In this document: in pieces, positions 14,839 to 24,635 of the stretch
Numbering within the stretch: position 1 is the first letter of the stretch
How the letters are laid out: the number at the start of each line of letters is the position of its first letter
NCBI RefSeq assembly: GCF_029211185.1
Contig: NZ_JARGDO010000001.1
Coordinates: forward strand, 407,414-471,413
Length of the DNA stretch: 64,000 nt
Direction of reading: 5' to 3'
From: Tessaracoccus caeni
GTDB lineage: Bacteria; Actinomycetota; Actinomycetes; Propionibacteriales; Propionibacteriaceae
Notes under the pieces: model-generated
Told to the model about the DNA's origin: nothing
Database searches by the model: none
The model's input: the letters and a program-made list of their open reading frames with translations, nothing else
Program-made: the position numbers and the translations under genes

Positions 14839-15432
14839 GTCAAGACCGGTCAGATCAACCCGGCGACTCGAGATGCGCTGCGCGGCATGCTCCATCATGC
14901 ACTGGATCGCCTCACGAAAGCCGCGTCGACCGAGGCCGCAGATCTCACGCTTCGGCGCACCGAGAACCTGGCCGAGCAAGACCGTCTCCTCGAGTCGCAT
15001 CTGAAAGACGCGCTGAGCCTCGAGCAGTTCAAGAAGTACCAGGATCGGCTCCGCGCCGACCTCGACGAGCGGCTCGCGGAACATAACAACGACTACACCG
15101 AGGCCCGCAACCACATCGACGACTGCCTCGACCTCGCCACCGACATCGGACGTATCTACGCGGGCTGCAACGACCAGAACCGCCGCCTGGCGAACCAGGC
15201 GTTCTTCACTCGCATCCGCATCGGCGAGTACAAGCAACTTGAGGCCGAACTCGCGAAGCCCTTCACGGTGCTGCTGGACCCGAGCGTCCAGCAGGAAGCC
15301 CTCGCGCGCGACGAGCACGGCGACGGCACAGGGGGCGAGAACGAAACCGCGACGCTGTCTCGTGTGTCGCAGTTTCGAACATCGCGCATTGAGTGCCCCC
15401 AGCGGGGCTCGAACCCGCGACCCATGGATTAA
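14839..15432 (+). pseudogene. Serine recombinase (large resolvase), C-terminal fragment
   Basis: The frame matches the coiled-coil and C-terminal end of large serine recombinases: LTLRRTENLAEQDRLLESHL, LSLEQFKKYQDRLRADLDER, DDCLDLATDIGRIYAGCND, NRRLANQAFFTRIRIGEYKQ, PFTVLLDPSVQQEAL. The catalytic domain and the start of the recombinase domain are missing; only faint frame continuity extends left of 14839. The stop (15430-15432) lies inside the tRNA-Lys gene, so the last dozen residues are tRNA sequence read on the opposite strand. The best interpretation is the remnant of an integrated element that ended at the tRNA. Confidence 0.75.
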
Positions 15433-15466
15433 AAGTCCACTGCTCTGCCAACTGAGCTATAGGGGC
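15394..15466 (-). tRNA. tRNA-Lys (anticodon TTT)
   Basis: A 73-nt cloverleaf on the minus strand. Acceptor GCCCCTA pairs with TGGGGGC, the D-arm is GCTCAGTTGGCAGAGC, the anticodon loop is CTTTTAA and the T-arm is GCGGGTTCGAGCCCCGC. CCA is not encoded. Its 3' end faces the mobile-element remnant at 14839-15432. Confidence 0.97.
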
Positions 15467-15511
15467 CCGTCCAGCATAGCGGCGGGCAGCAGGTGAGGGA
15501 CACTTGGAGGC

Positions 15512-16141
15512 ATGGCGGACTGGATGTGGCTACTGATAGCCCTTGGCATCGGGATCCCCCTGCTTGCCGGAGCGGTCGTCGTCGACCTGCGACGGCGACG
15601 CCGCACCGAGGGACCATCGCAGTCGGCAGCACCAGGCGACTCCTCGCCCGCCTTCCTCACGCAGGAGGACATCGACCATCTTCCCGAGCCCCAGGCCTCA
15701 GCTAATCCGTGGCCGAAGCAAGGACGACGATTCGAGTTCGGGTACGCCCACCCAGACTTCCGTACCCACGGCACCACGGCCCAATGGGAGAACGCGGTCG
15801 TGCTGGTGGTGGACGGGCCTGTCCTGGATATGCGCCAGCTCGTCGGCCCGCTCGGGCGCGCCACCATCGACGCCCCGCTGGCACTCGTGGCACCGTCGTA
15901 CTCCCCCGACGTGCTCGCGACCCTGTCGGCGAACCGACGCGCCTTGAACATGCCGGTCCTTGCTTGCACGGCGTCGGAGACCGATGTGGCCGAACTCGCG
16001 ACCTGGTGCGGGGCAGAGATACTCTCACCCAGCGACCTGTCCGCAGGCTACGTTCCCGCCGCCGCTCTCGGCAGGGCTCGCCGCTGGATCAGCGAGGCAC
16101 GAGGCAGCTGGGTGGAGCCCGCCTTCCCACACGAGGACTAG
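15512..16141 (+). CDS. Membrane-anchored protein resembling a GroEL apical domain
   Basis: A 209-residue protein. One N-terminal transmembrane segment (about 5-25, LLIALGIGIPLLAGAVVVDL) is followed by RRRRR and a flexible linker. A domain from about 70 to 200 follows GroEL apical-domain order: F.FGYAHPDF (compare GYLSPYF), VVLVVDGPVLDMRQLVGPLG (compare ILLADKKISNIREMLPVLE), APLALVAPSYSPDVLATLSA, VAELATWCGAEILSPSDL, and LGRARRW (compare LGQAKRV). Equatorial and intermediate domains with ATPase motifs are absent. By topology the domain lies in the cytoplasm. The similarity is by eye and function is unknown. A GGAGG lies only one nt before the ATG, so Met5 (15524) is an alternative start. Confidence 0.7.
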   Translation: MADWMWLLIALGIGIPLLAGAVVVDLRRRRRTEGPSQSAAPGDSSPAFLTQEDIDHLPEPQASANPWPKQGRRFEFGYAHPDFRTHGTTAQWENAVVLVVDGPVLDMRQLVGPLGRATIDAPLALVAPSYSPDVLATLSANRRALNMPVLACTASETDVAELATWCGAEILSPSDLSAGYVPAAALGRARRWISEARGSWVEPAFPHED

Positions 16142-16174
16142 CCTCCCTCGCCTCTCGACGACCCGAAACCCTGA

Positions 16175-16200
16175 ACCTAAACTTCAGGTTTAGGTATACT
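16175..16200 (+). promoter_or_regulatory. Inverted repeat overlapping a TATACT -10 box
   Basis: ACCTAAAC TTCAG GTTTAGGT (16175-16195) is a perfect 8-bp inverted repeat. Its last base is the first base of TATACT (16195-16200). It has no T-run and is AT-rich, so it fits an operator in the promoter spacer better than a terminator. The next gene on the strand starts at 16483. Confidence 0.45.
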
Positions 16201-16482
16201 TAAGTCGTACTCACTTTTGTCTTAGGTACAAAGGGACATTCGACGTTTGGCTAGTCGACATCTGGCGCATTGCACCTAGTCAGAGCGCTACCACCGTAGG
16301 CATAGCATATTTTGCACGATTTCACCATAGTCATTTGTCCATTCAGGAAATTCTCAGATCCAGCCTTGTGGCCAAGCAGCGCCCCTCCTAATGTCCAGGG
16401 TGCAGGTGGGGGAAACCATCAAGGACCAGCGAGGGAGACCTCCCGAGCACATCGGAAGTGCCGGGGGTTCTGAGGAGGACTC
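16201..16482 (+). other. Long AT-richer leader upstream of the SH3 protein gene
   Basis: Roughly 280 bp without a gene and visibly lower in GC than its surroundings. It may be a long 5' leader of the secreted SH3 protein gene. It ends with a small hairpin (GGGAG acCTCCC region near 16433-16446) and a good ribosome site, GAGGAG, 7 nt ahead of the ATG. I looked for a c-di-AMP (ydaO) riboswitch, common before such genes, and did not find its conserved 3' core. Confidence 0.35.
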
Positions 16483-17874
16483 ATGAGGGCAGTAAGAAGC
16501 CTACGAGCGTGCGGTGCGGCGGCAGGACTGGCGCTGCTTCTGCAGACGACGGGGTCGCTGGTCTTGGGACCACTCGCCGATGCCGACACCACCATGACGG
16601 CGACCACCCGCGTGCACGTGAGAAGCGAACCCTCCACATCAGCCAAGAGCCTCACCATCCTGAGCTCGGGCGAGGAAGTGACGGCTGGCCGCACCTCGGA
16701 CGACGGCTGGACCGAGGTCACCTACCAGGGGCAGAAGGCCTACGTCTTCGGCAAGTACCTCAGCGGGAAGACAACCTCGGCGCCCGTGCAGGACTCCGGC
16801 GCGACGGGCACCGCCTACACCACCGGCACACTGAACGTTCGAACCGGCCCGGGCACGAGCTACAGCAAGGTGGGCACGGCCGCCAAGGGCACCGCCCTGA
16901 CGCTCACCGGCAAGATCAGCGGGAACTTCACCCAGATCCTGTGGCGAGACAAGGAACACTGGGTCGCCAGCTCCTACCTCTCTGAGAGCAAGCCATCGAA
17001 TCCTGCCACGCTTCCCAAGGTCACGAGCAAGGGCAAGGCGACCACCGCCCTCATGATTCGCACCACGTCGACGAGTTCCTTCCAATCCCTCGGAGACGTG
17101 CCCCGCAACACCATCCTGGACCTCACCGGCAAGGTCGAGAACGGCATGGCCCAGGTGATCTGGGAAGGCAACGTCCACTGGGTCAACAACCGCTACCTGA
17201 CGGCGGTCGAAGAGGACAGCACGCCGGAGGCCCCGTCGTCGCAGCCCAAGACGTCCACCCGATACGCCACCGCCGATCTCAACGTGTGGGCGAAGAGCAG
17301 CGGCTTGTCCCACTCGACCGAGATCCCGCGAGGATCGAAGATCCAGGTCACGGGCACCATCGAGAACGGACGCGCGGAGATCATCCACAACGGTGCACGC
17401 CGCTGGGTCACCTCGCGTTACACCAGCACCACCAAGCCGACGACCACTCCCCCAGCGGCGGGCGGTGGCCTGGTCAAGGGTCCGTCGTCCACCACCGATC
17501 GCGCCAACATCAATAAGGGCTACTCCAGCGGCCTCGACAAGGTGAACGACGACGCCAAGCGCATCGCCTGGTACGTCTGGGACAACTACCCCGCGATCAG
17601 GACGATGTACGGCTGGCGCCGCGACGTCACCCCCGATCACCCGGCCGGCCGCGCCATCGACGTGATGATCCCCAACTACCGCAAGGACAATCGCGTCGGC
17701 GACGAGATCGCCCAGTTCTTCCGCGACAACGCCAAGGAGTTCGGCGTCAGCTACATCATCTGGGACCAGAAGATCTGGAGCGTCGCGCGCAACAGCGAAG
17801 GCTGGCGCCACATGGCCAGCCGCGGCGGCGATACCGCCAACCACAAGGACCACGTCCACATCAACACCTACTGA
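16483..17874 (+). CDS. Secreted SH3-repeat protein with LAS-type peptidase-like C-terminus
   Basis: A 463-residue exported protein. A signal peptide (1-34, ending LADA) precedes four SH3b-like cell-wall-binding repeats (about 40-95, 103-165, 176-245, 260-320), each with the pattern LNVRTGPGTSYSKVG and HWV.S.YL. A Thr/Pro linker follows. The C-terminal domain (about 335-463) has a zinc-ligand arrangement HPAGRAID (H386, D393) and DHVHI (H457, H459), as in LAS/M15-like D,D-peptidases and ARB_07466-type proteins. It probably acts outside the cell on or near peptidoglycan; catalytic activity is inferred from the ligands. A terminator hairpin follows 23 bp after the stop. Confidence 0.88.
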   Translation: MRAVRSLRACGAAAGLALLLQTTGSLVLGPLADADTTMTATTRVHVRSEPSTSAKSLTILSSGEEVTAGRTSDDGWTEVTYQGQKAYVFGKYLSGKTTSAPVQDSGATGTAYTTGTLNVRTGPGTSYSKVGTAAKGTALTLTGKISGNFTQILWRDKEHWVASSYLSESKPSNPATLPKVTSKGKATTALMIRTTSTSSFQSLGDVPRNTILDLTGKVENGMAQVIWEGNVHWVNNRYLTAVEEDSTPEAPSSQPKTSTRYATADLNVWAKSSGLSHSTEIPRGSKIQVTGTIENGRAEIIHNGARRWVTSRYTSTTKPTTTPPAAGGGLVKGPSSTTDRANINKGYSSGLDKVNDDAKRIAWYVWDNYPAIRTMYGWRRDVTPDHPAGRAIDVMIPNYRKDNRVGDEIAQFFRDNAKEFGVSYIIWDQKIWSVARNSEGWRHMASRGGDTANHKDHVHINTY

Positions 17875-17896
17875 GCCATCTCCCGCACGCCCGCAC

Positions 17897-17923
17897 GGGC
17901 CGGTACCCGCAAGGTGCCGGCCC
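17897..17923 (+). terminator. Terminator hairpin after SH3 protein gene
   Basis: GGGCCGGTACC and GGTGCCGGCCC form an 11-bp stem with one mismatch and a 5-nt loop, ahead of the tRNA cluster. Confidence 0.6.
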
Positions 17924-17970
17924 GCTGGCTTGCACAGCACCCCGCTCGCCCCCTAAACTTTTCCGAGCTA

Positions 17971-18043
17971 GTCCCCATCGTCTAGCGGCCTAGGACTCCG
18001 CCCTTTCACGGCGGCAGCACGGGTTCGAATCCCGTTGGGGATG
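17971..18043 (+). tRNA. tRNA-Glu (anticodon TTC)
   Basis: A 73-nt cloverleaf. The acceptor GTCCCCA pairs with TGGGGAT (one G-U), the anticodon stem is CCGCC/GGCGG with loop CTTTCAC, and the T-arm is ACGGGTTCGAATCCCGT. Confidence 0.97.
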
Positions 18044-18177
18044 CGAGACGTCTTCGGACGACTCATTCTTCTTGACCGAAGAATGCCGGTAAATCGGCAG
18101 AGAACGGCGGATTTTACATCAGCCCAATCTGCCAGTAAGGTTTACCGAGTCGGGTTCGCCCGACAGGCCAAGAAATT

Positions 18178-18251
18178 GGCCCCGTGGCGCAGTTGGTTAG
18201 CGCGCCGCCCTGTCACGGCGGAGGTCGCGGGTTCGAGTCCCGTCGGGGTCG
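18178..18251 (+). tRNA. tRNA-Asp (anticodon GTC)
   Basis: A 74-nt cloverleaf with acceptor GGCCCCG/CGGGGTC, anticodon loop CTGTCAC on a CCGCC/GGCGG stem, and T-arm GCGGGTTCGAGTCCCGT. It is the second gene of a Glu-Asp-Phe cluster. Confidence 0.97.
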
Positions 18252-18276
18252 CTAGAGTGGTGAAAGCCACTCGGTC

Positions 18277-18350
18277 GGCCAGGTAGCTCAGTTGGTACGA
18301 GCGCTCGCCTGAAAAGTGAGAGGTCGCCGGTTCGACCCCGGCCCTGGCCA
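18277..18350 (+). tRNA. tRNA-Phe (anticodon GAA)
   Basis: A 74-nt cloverleaf with acceptor GGCCAGG/CCTGGCC, anticodon loop CTGAAAA, and T-arm GCCGGTTCGACCCCGGC. A terminator follows at once. Confidence 0.97.
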
Positions 18351-18362
18351 CAAAAGCAAAAT

Positions 18363-18388
18363 CAAAGCCCCACCACGGTGGGGCTTTT
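18363..18388 (+). terminator. Rho-independent terminator of the tRNA cluster
   Basis: AAAGCCCCACC acg GTGGGGCTTTTG: a GC-rich stem with a 3-nt loop and a T-run. It also lies just beyond the stop of the convergent hydrolase gene, so it may serve both directions. Confidence 0.85.
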
Positions 18389-18390
18389 GT

Positions 18391-19410
18391 TTATTCGGTT
18401 ACCTTTTCGATCGCTTCGGGCTCTTCCTCCCGCTCTTCCCGCGGCTCAGGAACCCTGCTGTAGGCACCGAGGAATCTACTCACCTCGTCGAAGAACATCG
18501 CGCGTGCGGGAGCGGCCGACAAGACGATGTCGTGCACGGCGTCCGGGATGCGCACTAGCGTGACGTGGTGGCCCAGACGATGCACACGCGACGCGATCCG
18601 CTCGACGTCCAGCACGACGTCGGCCGTCCTGAGTCCCTCGTGCCACTTACGCGAGAAATCACTGCGCTCAGCCGTCAGCACGAGCACTGGGCAATCGACG
18701 GACAGTCCGTGCTCAACCCGGGTTTGACCAGCCATGATGGCCTTCAACCACCCGATCCTGATGCCGAAGGCGGGATCGCCTTTGAACTTCGGGTTGTAGT
18801 CCCACTCCCCCTCCAAGGCCGCGGAGATCGTGCGCGCGTAGAAGCCGCCATCGCTCATGACGAGCGTCCTGGTGGACGCCACGGCGCTCATCGCGTTGAA
18901 CACAGGCTGCGCCGCCGGTCGGAGGACCGGAGAGCCCTGCATCTCGATCCAGGGCGCGTTGAGCACGACGGCCGAAAAGGCCCCCGGACGCTCATGGGCG
19001 TATAAAACGGCAGCGAGACCACCCGTCGAATGCCCCATCAAGACGATCTCCCGATAGCCCTGATCTCGAAGCAACTCGTATGCGGCGTCGAACTCCGCGA
19101 AATAGTCTTCGAGAGCAGCGACATATCCGGCCAGCTGACCACCTCGCAAAGAGCGACCATAACGGCGCAATTCGAGGGCATAGAAGTCGAAACCATCACG
19201 CGCGACAGAATCTGCCAGATGAGTCTGGAAGAAATAGTCGTTCCAGCCGTGCACATAAAGCAGTGCACGAGGCCCCGTCGGGGAATTCCTGCGCACGACC
19301 GTCGCTACTAGCGAGCCGGCGGGCTCGAAGTCATAGGTGGGTTCGTCCGGCAGCGGAATAGTGGTGAGTTCGTATCCTGCGAGCTCCGCGTCTGGGAGCC
19401 ACTCGACCAT
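18391..19410 (-). CDS. Alpha/beta hydrolase, lysophospholipase/monoacylglycerol-lipase-like
   Basis: A 339-residue cytosolic hydrolase of the serine aminopeptidase S33/Hydrolase_4 type. It has the oxyanion region LLYVHGWNDYFFQTHLAD, the nucleophile elbow GHSTGG (Ser about residue 151), an acid in LVLTAERSDFS and a C-terminal His in IPDAVHDIVLS. The elements are in the correct order and the length is typical. By family it cleaves acyl esters such as monoacylglycerols; the substrate here is unproven. The tail is Glu-rich (PREEREEEPEAIE). A DUF3073 gene lies just upstream on the same strand. Confidence 0.85.
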   Translation of the reverse strand: MVEWLPDAELAGYELTTIPLPDEPTYDFEPAGSLVATVVRRNSPTGPRALLYVHGWNDYFFQTHLADSVARDGFDFYALELRRYGRSLRGGQLAGYVAALEDYFAEFDAAYELLRDQGYREIVLMGHSTGGLAAVLYAHERPGAFSAVVLNAPWIEMQGSPVLRPAAQPVFNAMSAVASTRTLVMSDGGFYARTISAALEGEWDYNPKFKGDPAFGIRIGWLKAIMAGQTRVEHGLSVDCPVLVLTAERSDFSRKWHEGLRTADVVLDVERIASRVHRLGHHVTLVRIPDAVHDIVLSAAPARAMFFDEVSRFLGAYSRVPEPREEREEEPEAIEKVTE

Positions 19411-19433
19411 CGCCCTTGCCTCAGCGCCGGACG

Positions 19434-19646
19434 TCAGGGACGCGTGTCGTCACCTGTAAAGGAGTCGTCGTCATCCGCGTAAGGATCACCCGGGTCTGAG
19501 TAAGCGTCGGGAACCTCATCGTTGCTGCTGTCGCTGCTGTAACCACGCAGCTCGCGCTCGAGTGAGGCGAAATCGGTGTCTACGGAGCGGTACTTCAGGT
19601 CGCGTGCGACCCTCGTCTGCTTTGCCTTTGCACGGCCGCGTCCCAT
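19434..19646 (-). CDS. DUF3073 domain-containing small protein
   Basis: A 70-residue protein starting MGRGRAKAKQTRVARDLKYR, the diagnostic N-terminus of DUF3073, an actinobacterial family of unknown function. The second half is acidic and disordered (DPYADDDDSFTGDDTRP). ATG 19646 is chosen because the family begins exactly there; an in-frame start at 19715 would add 23 unrelated residues. The basic head and acidic tail suggest nucleic-acid or ribosome association, but that is inference. Confidence 0.85.
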   Translation of the reverse strand: MGRGRAKAKQTRVARDLKYRSVDTDFASLERELRGYSSDSSNDEVPDAYSDPGDPYADDDDSFTGDDTRP

Positions 19647-19795
19647 ATCGGGTCGACCCCCTTGCTTCTGTCCTCGCGGGTTGCCGCGGAAATCTGTCAG
19701 TTCTTCGTGACGCACAGGCTACCCAATGAACGCACTTTGGCCAACCGCGCCCACCGGGCGTCGCCTGCCCCACGTCATGTGCAGCCGACCACTAG

Positions 19796-22045
<2,250 letters not shown>

Positions 22046-22056
22046 GACGACAACCG

Positions 22057-22087
22057 AAGCGCCCCTGCCATCCCGGCAGGGGCGCTT
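22057..22087 (+). terminator. Terminator of icd
   Basis: AAGCGCCCCTGCC atccc GGCAGGGGCGCTT: a perfect 13-bp stem with a 5-nt loop, ending in TTTCGTCGT, 12 nt after the icd stop codon. Confidence 0.88.
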
Positions 22088-22137
22088 TCGTCGTACTTCC
22101 CCAGACTCTGCGTCCCGCCGCCGATCAGCCGGAGAAA

Positions 22138-22282
22138 CCGCAAAATCGGCCAACGGCCGATTTTCGGCAACAGACAACGGAAAATCGACCACCGTCTCGC
22201 CCTCTCCGGCGACGGTTGTTGGGGCGTTGGCCCATTTTCGGCGCTAGACACCGCAAAATCGGCCATTGGCCGATTTTCCTGG
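22138..22282. repeat. Clustered palindromes, ATTTTCGGC/GGCCGATTTTCC family
   Basis: It begins with AAAATCGGCC aac GGCCGATTTT (22142-22164) and ends with AAAATCGGCCATTGGCC plus GATTTTCC (about 22255-22279). Between them lie divergent half units and a central stem around 22190-22215 (ACCGTC.CGCC with GGCGACGGT). The right-hand 55 bp are closely repeated at 47088-47142. It lies between icd and the oxidase gene; it is a dispersed element of unknown function. Confidence 0.75.
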
Positions 22283-22332
22283 ATTGTCGGATTGTCGGAT
22301 TGGTGGCGGGGGCGGGGTGGGAGGATGAGCGG

Positions 22333-23592
22333 ATGGCAGTGACCAACTGGGCGGGCAACGTCACATTCACCCCGCACGACGTCCTTGTGCCGCGCACTCT
22401 GGAGGACGCGCAGGCGATGGTGGCCGGGGCGCGTCGGATTCGCGCGCTGGGGACCGGGCACTCGTTCAACCCCATCGCCGATTCCGACGCGCTCATCTCG
22501 ATGCACGCCGTCGACCTCCCCTTCTCGCTGGACGAGCAGGCCCGGACGGTGACGGTGCCGGGAGCCGTCCCTTACGGCGCCGTTGCAGGCTTCCTGCAGG
22601 AGCAGGGCTGGGCACTGCACAACCTAGGATCGCTGCCGCATATCTCGGTGGCCGGAGCCATCGCGACGGGCACCCACGGCTCCGGCGACGGCAACGGCGT
22701 CCTCGCCACCGCTGTTCGGGGGATTGAACGGATCGGGCCCGACGGTGACCTCAGCTGGGTGCGTGCTGGCGAGCCGGACTTCGAGGGCAGCGTGGTGGCG
22801 CTCGGCGCGCTGGGGATCACGACTCGCCTCGAGCTGGCCATCGAACCCACCTACGACATCACCCAGCACATCTACACCGACCTCCTCTGGGACCGCTTCC
22901 TCGACGAGTTCGACGACGTCATGAGCGCCGCCTACAGCGTCAGCGTGCTGGGTCGCTGGAGCGAGCCGACCCTCTCGACCCTGTGGCTCAAGTGCCGAAA
23001 CGACGACGCGACGCCGACCGCCAGCCGGTTCGGCGCTGCGCTCCAGGCTCCGCGCGTCGGGGCCCTCCCCGACGGCGGTTCGCCCGACGACAACCTCACC
23101 CCGATCGGCACCCGCGGAAGCTGGGCGACCCGCCTGGCGCACTTCCGGTTCGATCGGGCCCCCAGCGCCGGCGGCGACGAGCTCCAGTCCGAGTACTTCG
23201 TGCCCCGCGACCAGGCCGTCGAGGCGCTGCGCGCCATACGCGCACTGGCCGATCGCATCGACCCGGTGCTGCACGTCAGCGAGTTCCGCACCTTCACCGG
23301 GGATCACCTCTGGCTGAGCGGCGGCGAAGGCGGAGCGTGTCTCGGCATCCACTTCACGTGGCAGAAGCGCCCCGACGACGTGGTCCGCGTCCTACCCGAG
23401 ATCGAGGCGGCACTCGCCCCGTTCTCCCCTCGCGCCCACTGGGGAAAGCTCTGCAGCGACGTCTTCGACCAAGCCGCGGCCTATCGTCGAGTGCCGGACT
23501 TCCTCGACCTCGTCGACCGCGTCGATCCGGCCGGCACCTTCCGCTGCCCGCACCTCGAACACGCGCTCGGGTACGGGAGAAGAACTGACTAG
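22333..23592 (+). CDS. FAD-dependent alditol/xylitol oxidase-like enzyme
   Basis: A 419-residue flavoenzyme of the vanillyl-alcohol-oxidase superfamily. It resembles Streptomyces alditol oxidase from end to end: start VTNWAGNVTFTPHDVLVPRT, the FAD-linking GTGHSFNPIAD (the His is the likely covalent flavin site), LGSLPHISVAGAIATGTHGS, ELQSEYFVPRDQAVEALRAI and RAHWGKLCSD. By family it oxidises the terminal alcohol of polyols such as xylitol or sorbitol, using O2 and forming H2O2. A gulonolactone-oxidase relative is the main alternative. ATG 22333 follows GGATGAGCGG. Its stop interlocks with that of the convergent purM in CTAG. Confidence 0.88.
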   Translation: MAVTNWAGNVTFTPHDVLVPRTLEDAQAMVAGARRIRALGTGHSFNPIADSDALISMHAVDLPFSLDEQARTVTVPGAVPYGAVAGFLQEQGWALHNLGSLPHISVAGAIATGTHGSGDGNGVLATAVRGIERIGPDGDLSWVRAGEPDFEGSVVALGALGITTRLELAIEPTYDITQHIYTDLLWDRFLDEFDDVMSAAYSVSVLGRWSEPTLSTLWLKCRNDDATPTASRFGAALQAPRVGALPDGGSPDDNLTPIGTRGSWATRLAHFRFDRAPSAGGDELQSEYFVPRDQAVEALRAIRALADRIDPVLHVSEFRTFTGDHLWLSGGEGGACLGIHFTWQKRPDDVVRVLPEIEAALAPFSPRAHWGKLCSDVFDQAAAYRRVPDFLDLVDRVDPAGTFRCPHLEHALGYGRRTD

Positions 23593-24635
23593 ACGAGGCG
23601 AGCGGAGCCGGGGCCGTCGGAGGCCTCGATCTCGCCGAGCATCCAACTCCAGACGCCTCGGGCCTGGAGGGCAGCGAGAGCAGCAGGAACCTCGTCCTGC
23701 GGCAGGATCGCGACCATGCCGACACCCATGTTGAGCGTGGCGTCGACGTCGGCCTGAGAGAGGCCACCCACCTGCTGCACCAGCTGGAAGATCGCGGGCG
23801 GCGTCCAGGAGGAGCGCTGCAGCACGGCCGTCATGCCGTCGGGGATCACGCGGGCAAGGTTGTTCTCCAGCCCCCCGCCGGTGATGTGGCTCATGGCGTG
23901 CACCTCGGCCTTGGCGATCAGGTCGAGCACGTCGAGGGCGTACACCTTGGTGGGCTCGAGAAGCTCCTCGCCCAGGGTGCGGCCCAGCTCGTCGACGTGC
24001 CGGTCCAGGGCCCAGCCGGCCTGGTTCAGCAGCACGTGGCGCACCAGCGAGTAGCCGTTGGAGTGCAGGCCCGAAGACTTCATGGCGATCACCGCGTCGC
24101 CGGGGCGAACCCGCTCGGGACCGAGGATCTTCGAGCGCTCGACGATGCCCGTCGTCGCGCCGGCGATGTCGTACTCGTCGGGGCCGAGCAGGCCGGGGTG
24201 TTCGGCGGTCTCGCCGCCCACCAGCGAGCAGCCGGCGGCGATGCACGCCTCGGCGATACCGCCGACGATCGCCGCGATCCGCTCGGGCACCACCTTTCCG
24301 GTGGCGATGTAGTCGGTGACGAAGAGGGGCTCGGCGCCGCACACCACCAGGTCGTCGACGAGCATGCCGATCAGGTCGAAGCCGATGGTGTCGTGCTTGT
24401 CCAGGGCCTGCGCGATGGCCACCTTGGTGCCCACGCCGTCGGTGGAGGTGGCGAGCACCGGATGCTCGTAGTTCTTGAAGGCGGAGGCGTCGAAGAAACC
24501 GGCGAAGCCGCCCAAACCGCCGAGCACCTCGGGGCGGCGGCTACGCGCGACGGAGGCCTTCATCAACTCGACGGCACGATCGCCCGCCTCGATATCGACG
24601 CCGGCCGCGGCGTAGGCGGACTTGGCTGCGGTCAT
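23589..24635 (-). CDS. purM: Phosphoribosylformylglycinamidine cyclo-ligase
   Basis: A 348-residue AIR synthetase, step 5 of purine synthesis: FGAM plus ATP to AIR. Family marks are YAAAGVDIEAGDRAVELMK, HPVLATSTDGVGTKVAIAQA, VCGAEPLFVTDYIATGKV, CSLVGGETAEHPG and HITGGGLENNLARV. It overlaps purF by 4 bp, so the two are translationally coupled in the order purF-purM. It is convergent with the alditol oxidase gene, with interlocked stops and no terminator between. Confidence 0.97.
   Translation of the reverse strand: MTAAKSAYAAAGVDIEAGDRAVELMKASVARSRRPEVLGGLGGFAGFFDASAFKNYEHPVLATSTDGVGTKVAIAQALDKHDTIGFDLIGMLVDDLVVCGAEPLFVTDYIATGKVVPERIAAIVGGIAEACIAAGCSLVGGETAEHPGLLGPDEYDIAGATTGIVERSKILGPERVRPGDAVIAMKSSGLHSNGYSLVRHVLLNQAGWALDRHVDELGRTLGEELLEPTKVYALDVLDLIAKAEVHAMSHITGGGLENNLARVIPDGMTAVLQRSSWTPPAIFQLVQQVGGLSQADVDATLNMGVGMVAILPQDEVPAALAALQARGVWSWMLGEIEASDGPGSARLV

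Noticed and set aside
14887-15432. An intact 181-residue gene of its own
   Set aside because: The sequence continues upstream in frame as recombinase-like protein and ends in antisense tRNA sequence, so it is a truncated C-terminus rather than a complete gene.
16176-16194. A rho-independent terminator for the GroEL-apical-like gene
   Set aside because: The inverted repeat is AT-rich, has no T-run and merges with a -10 box, so an operator reading fits better.
16340-16482. A c-di-AMP (ydaO) riboswitch before the SH3 protein gene
   Set aside because: A GGGGGAAACC stretch is suggestive, but the conserved 3' core (CCGTCAGCTAACCTCG-like) and pseudoknot partners are missing.
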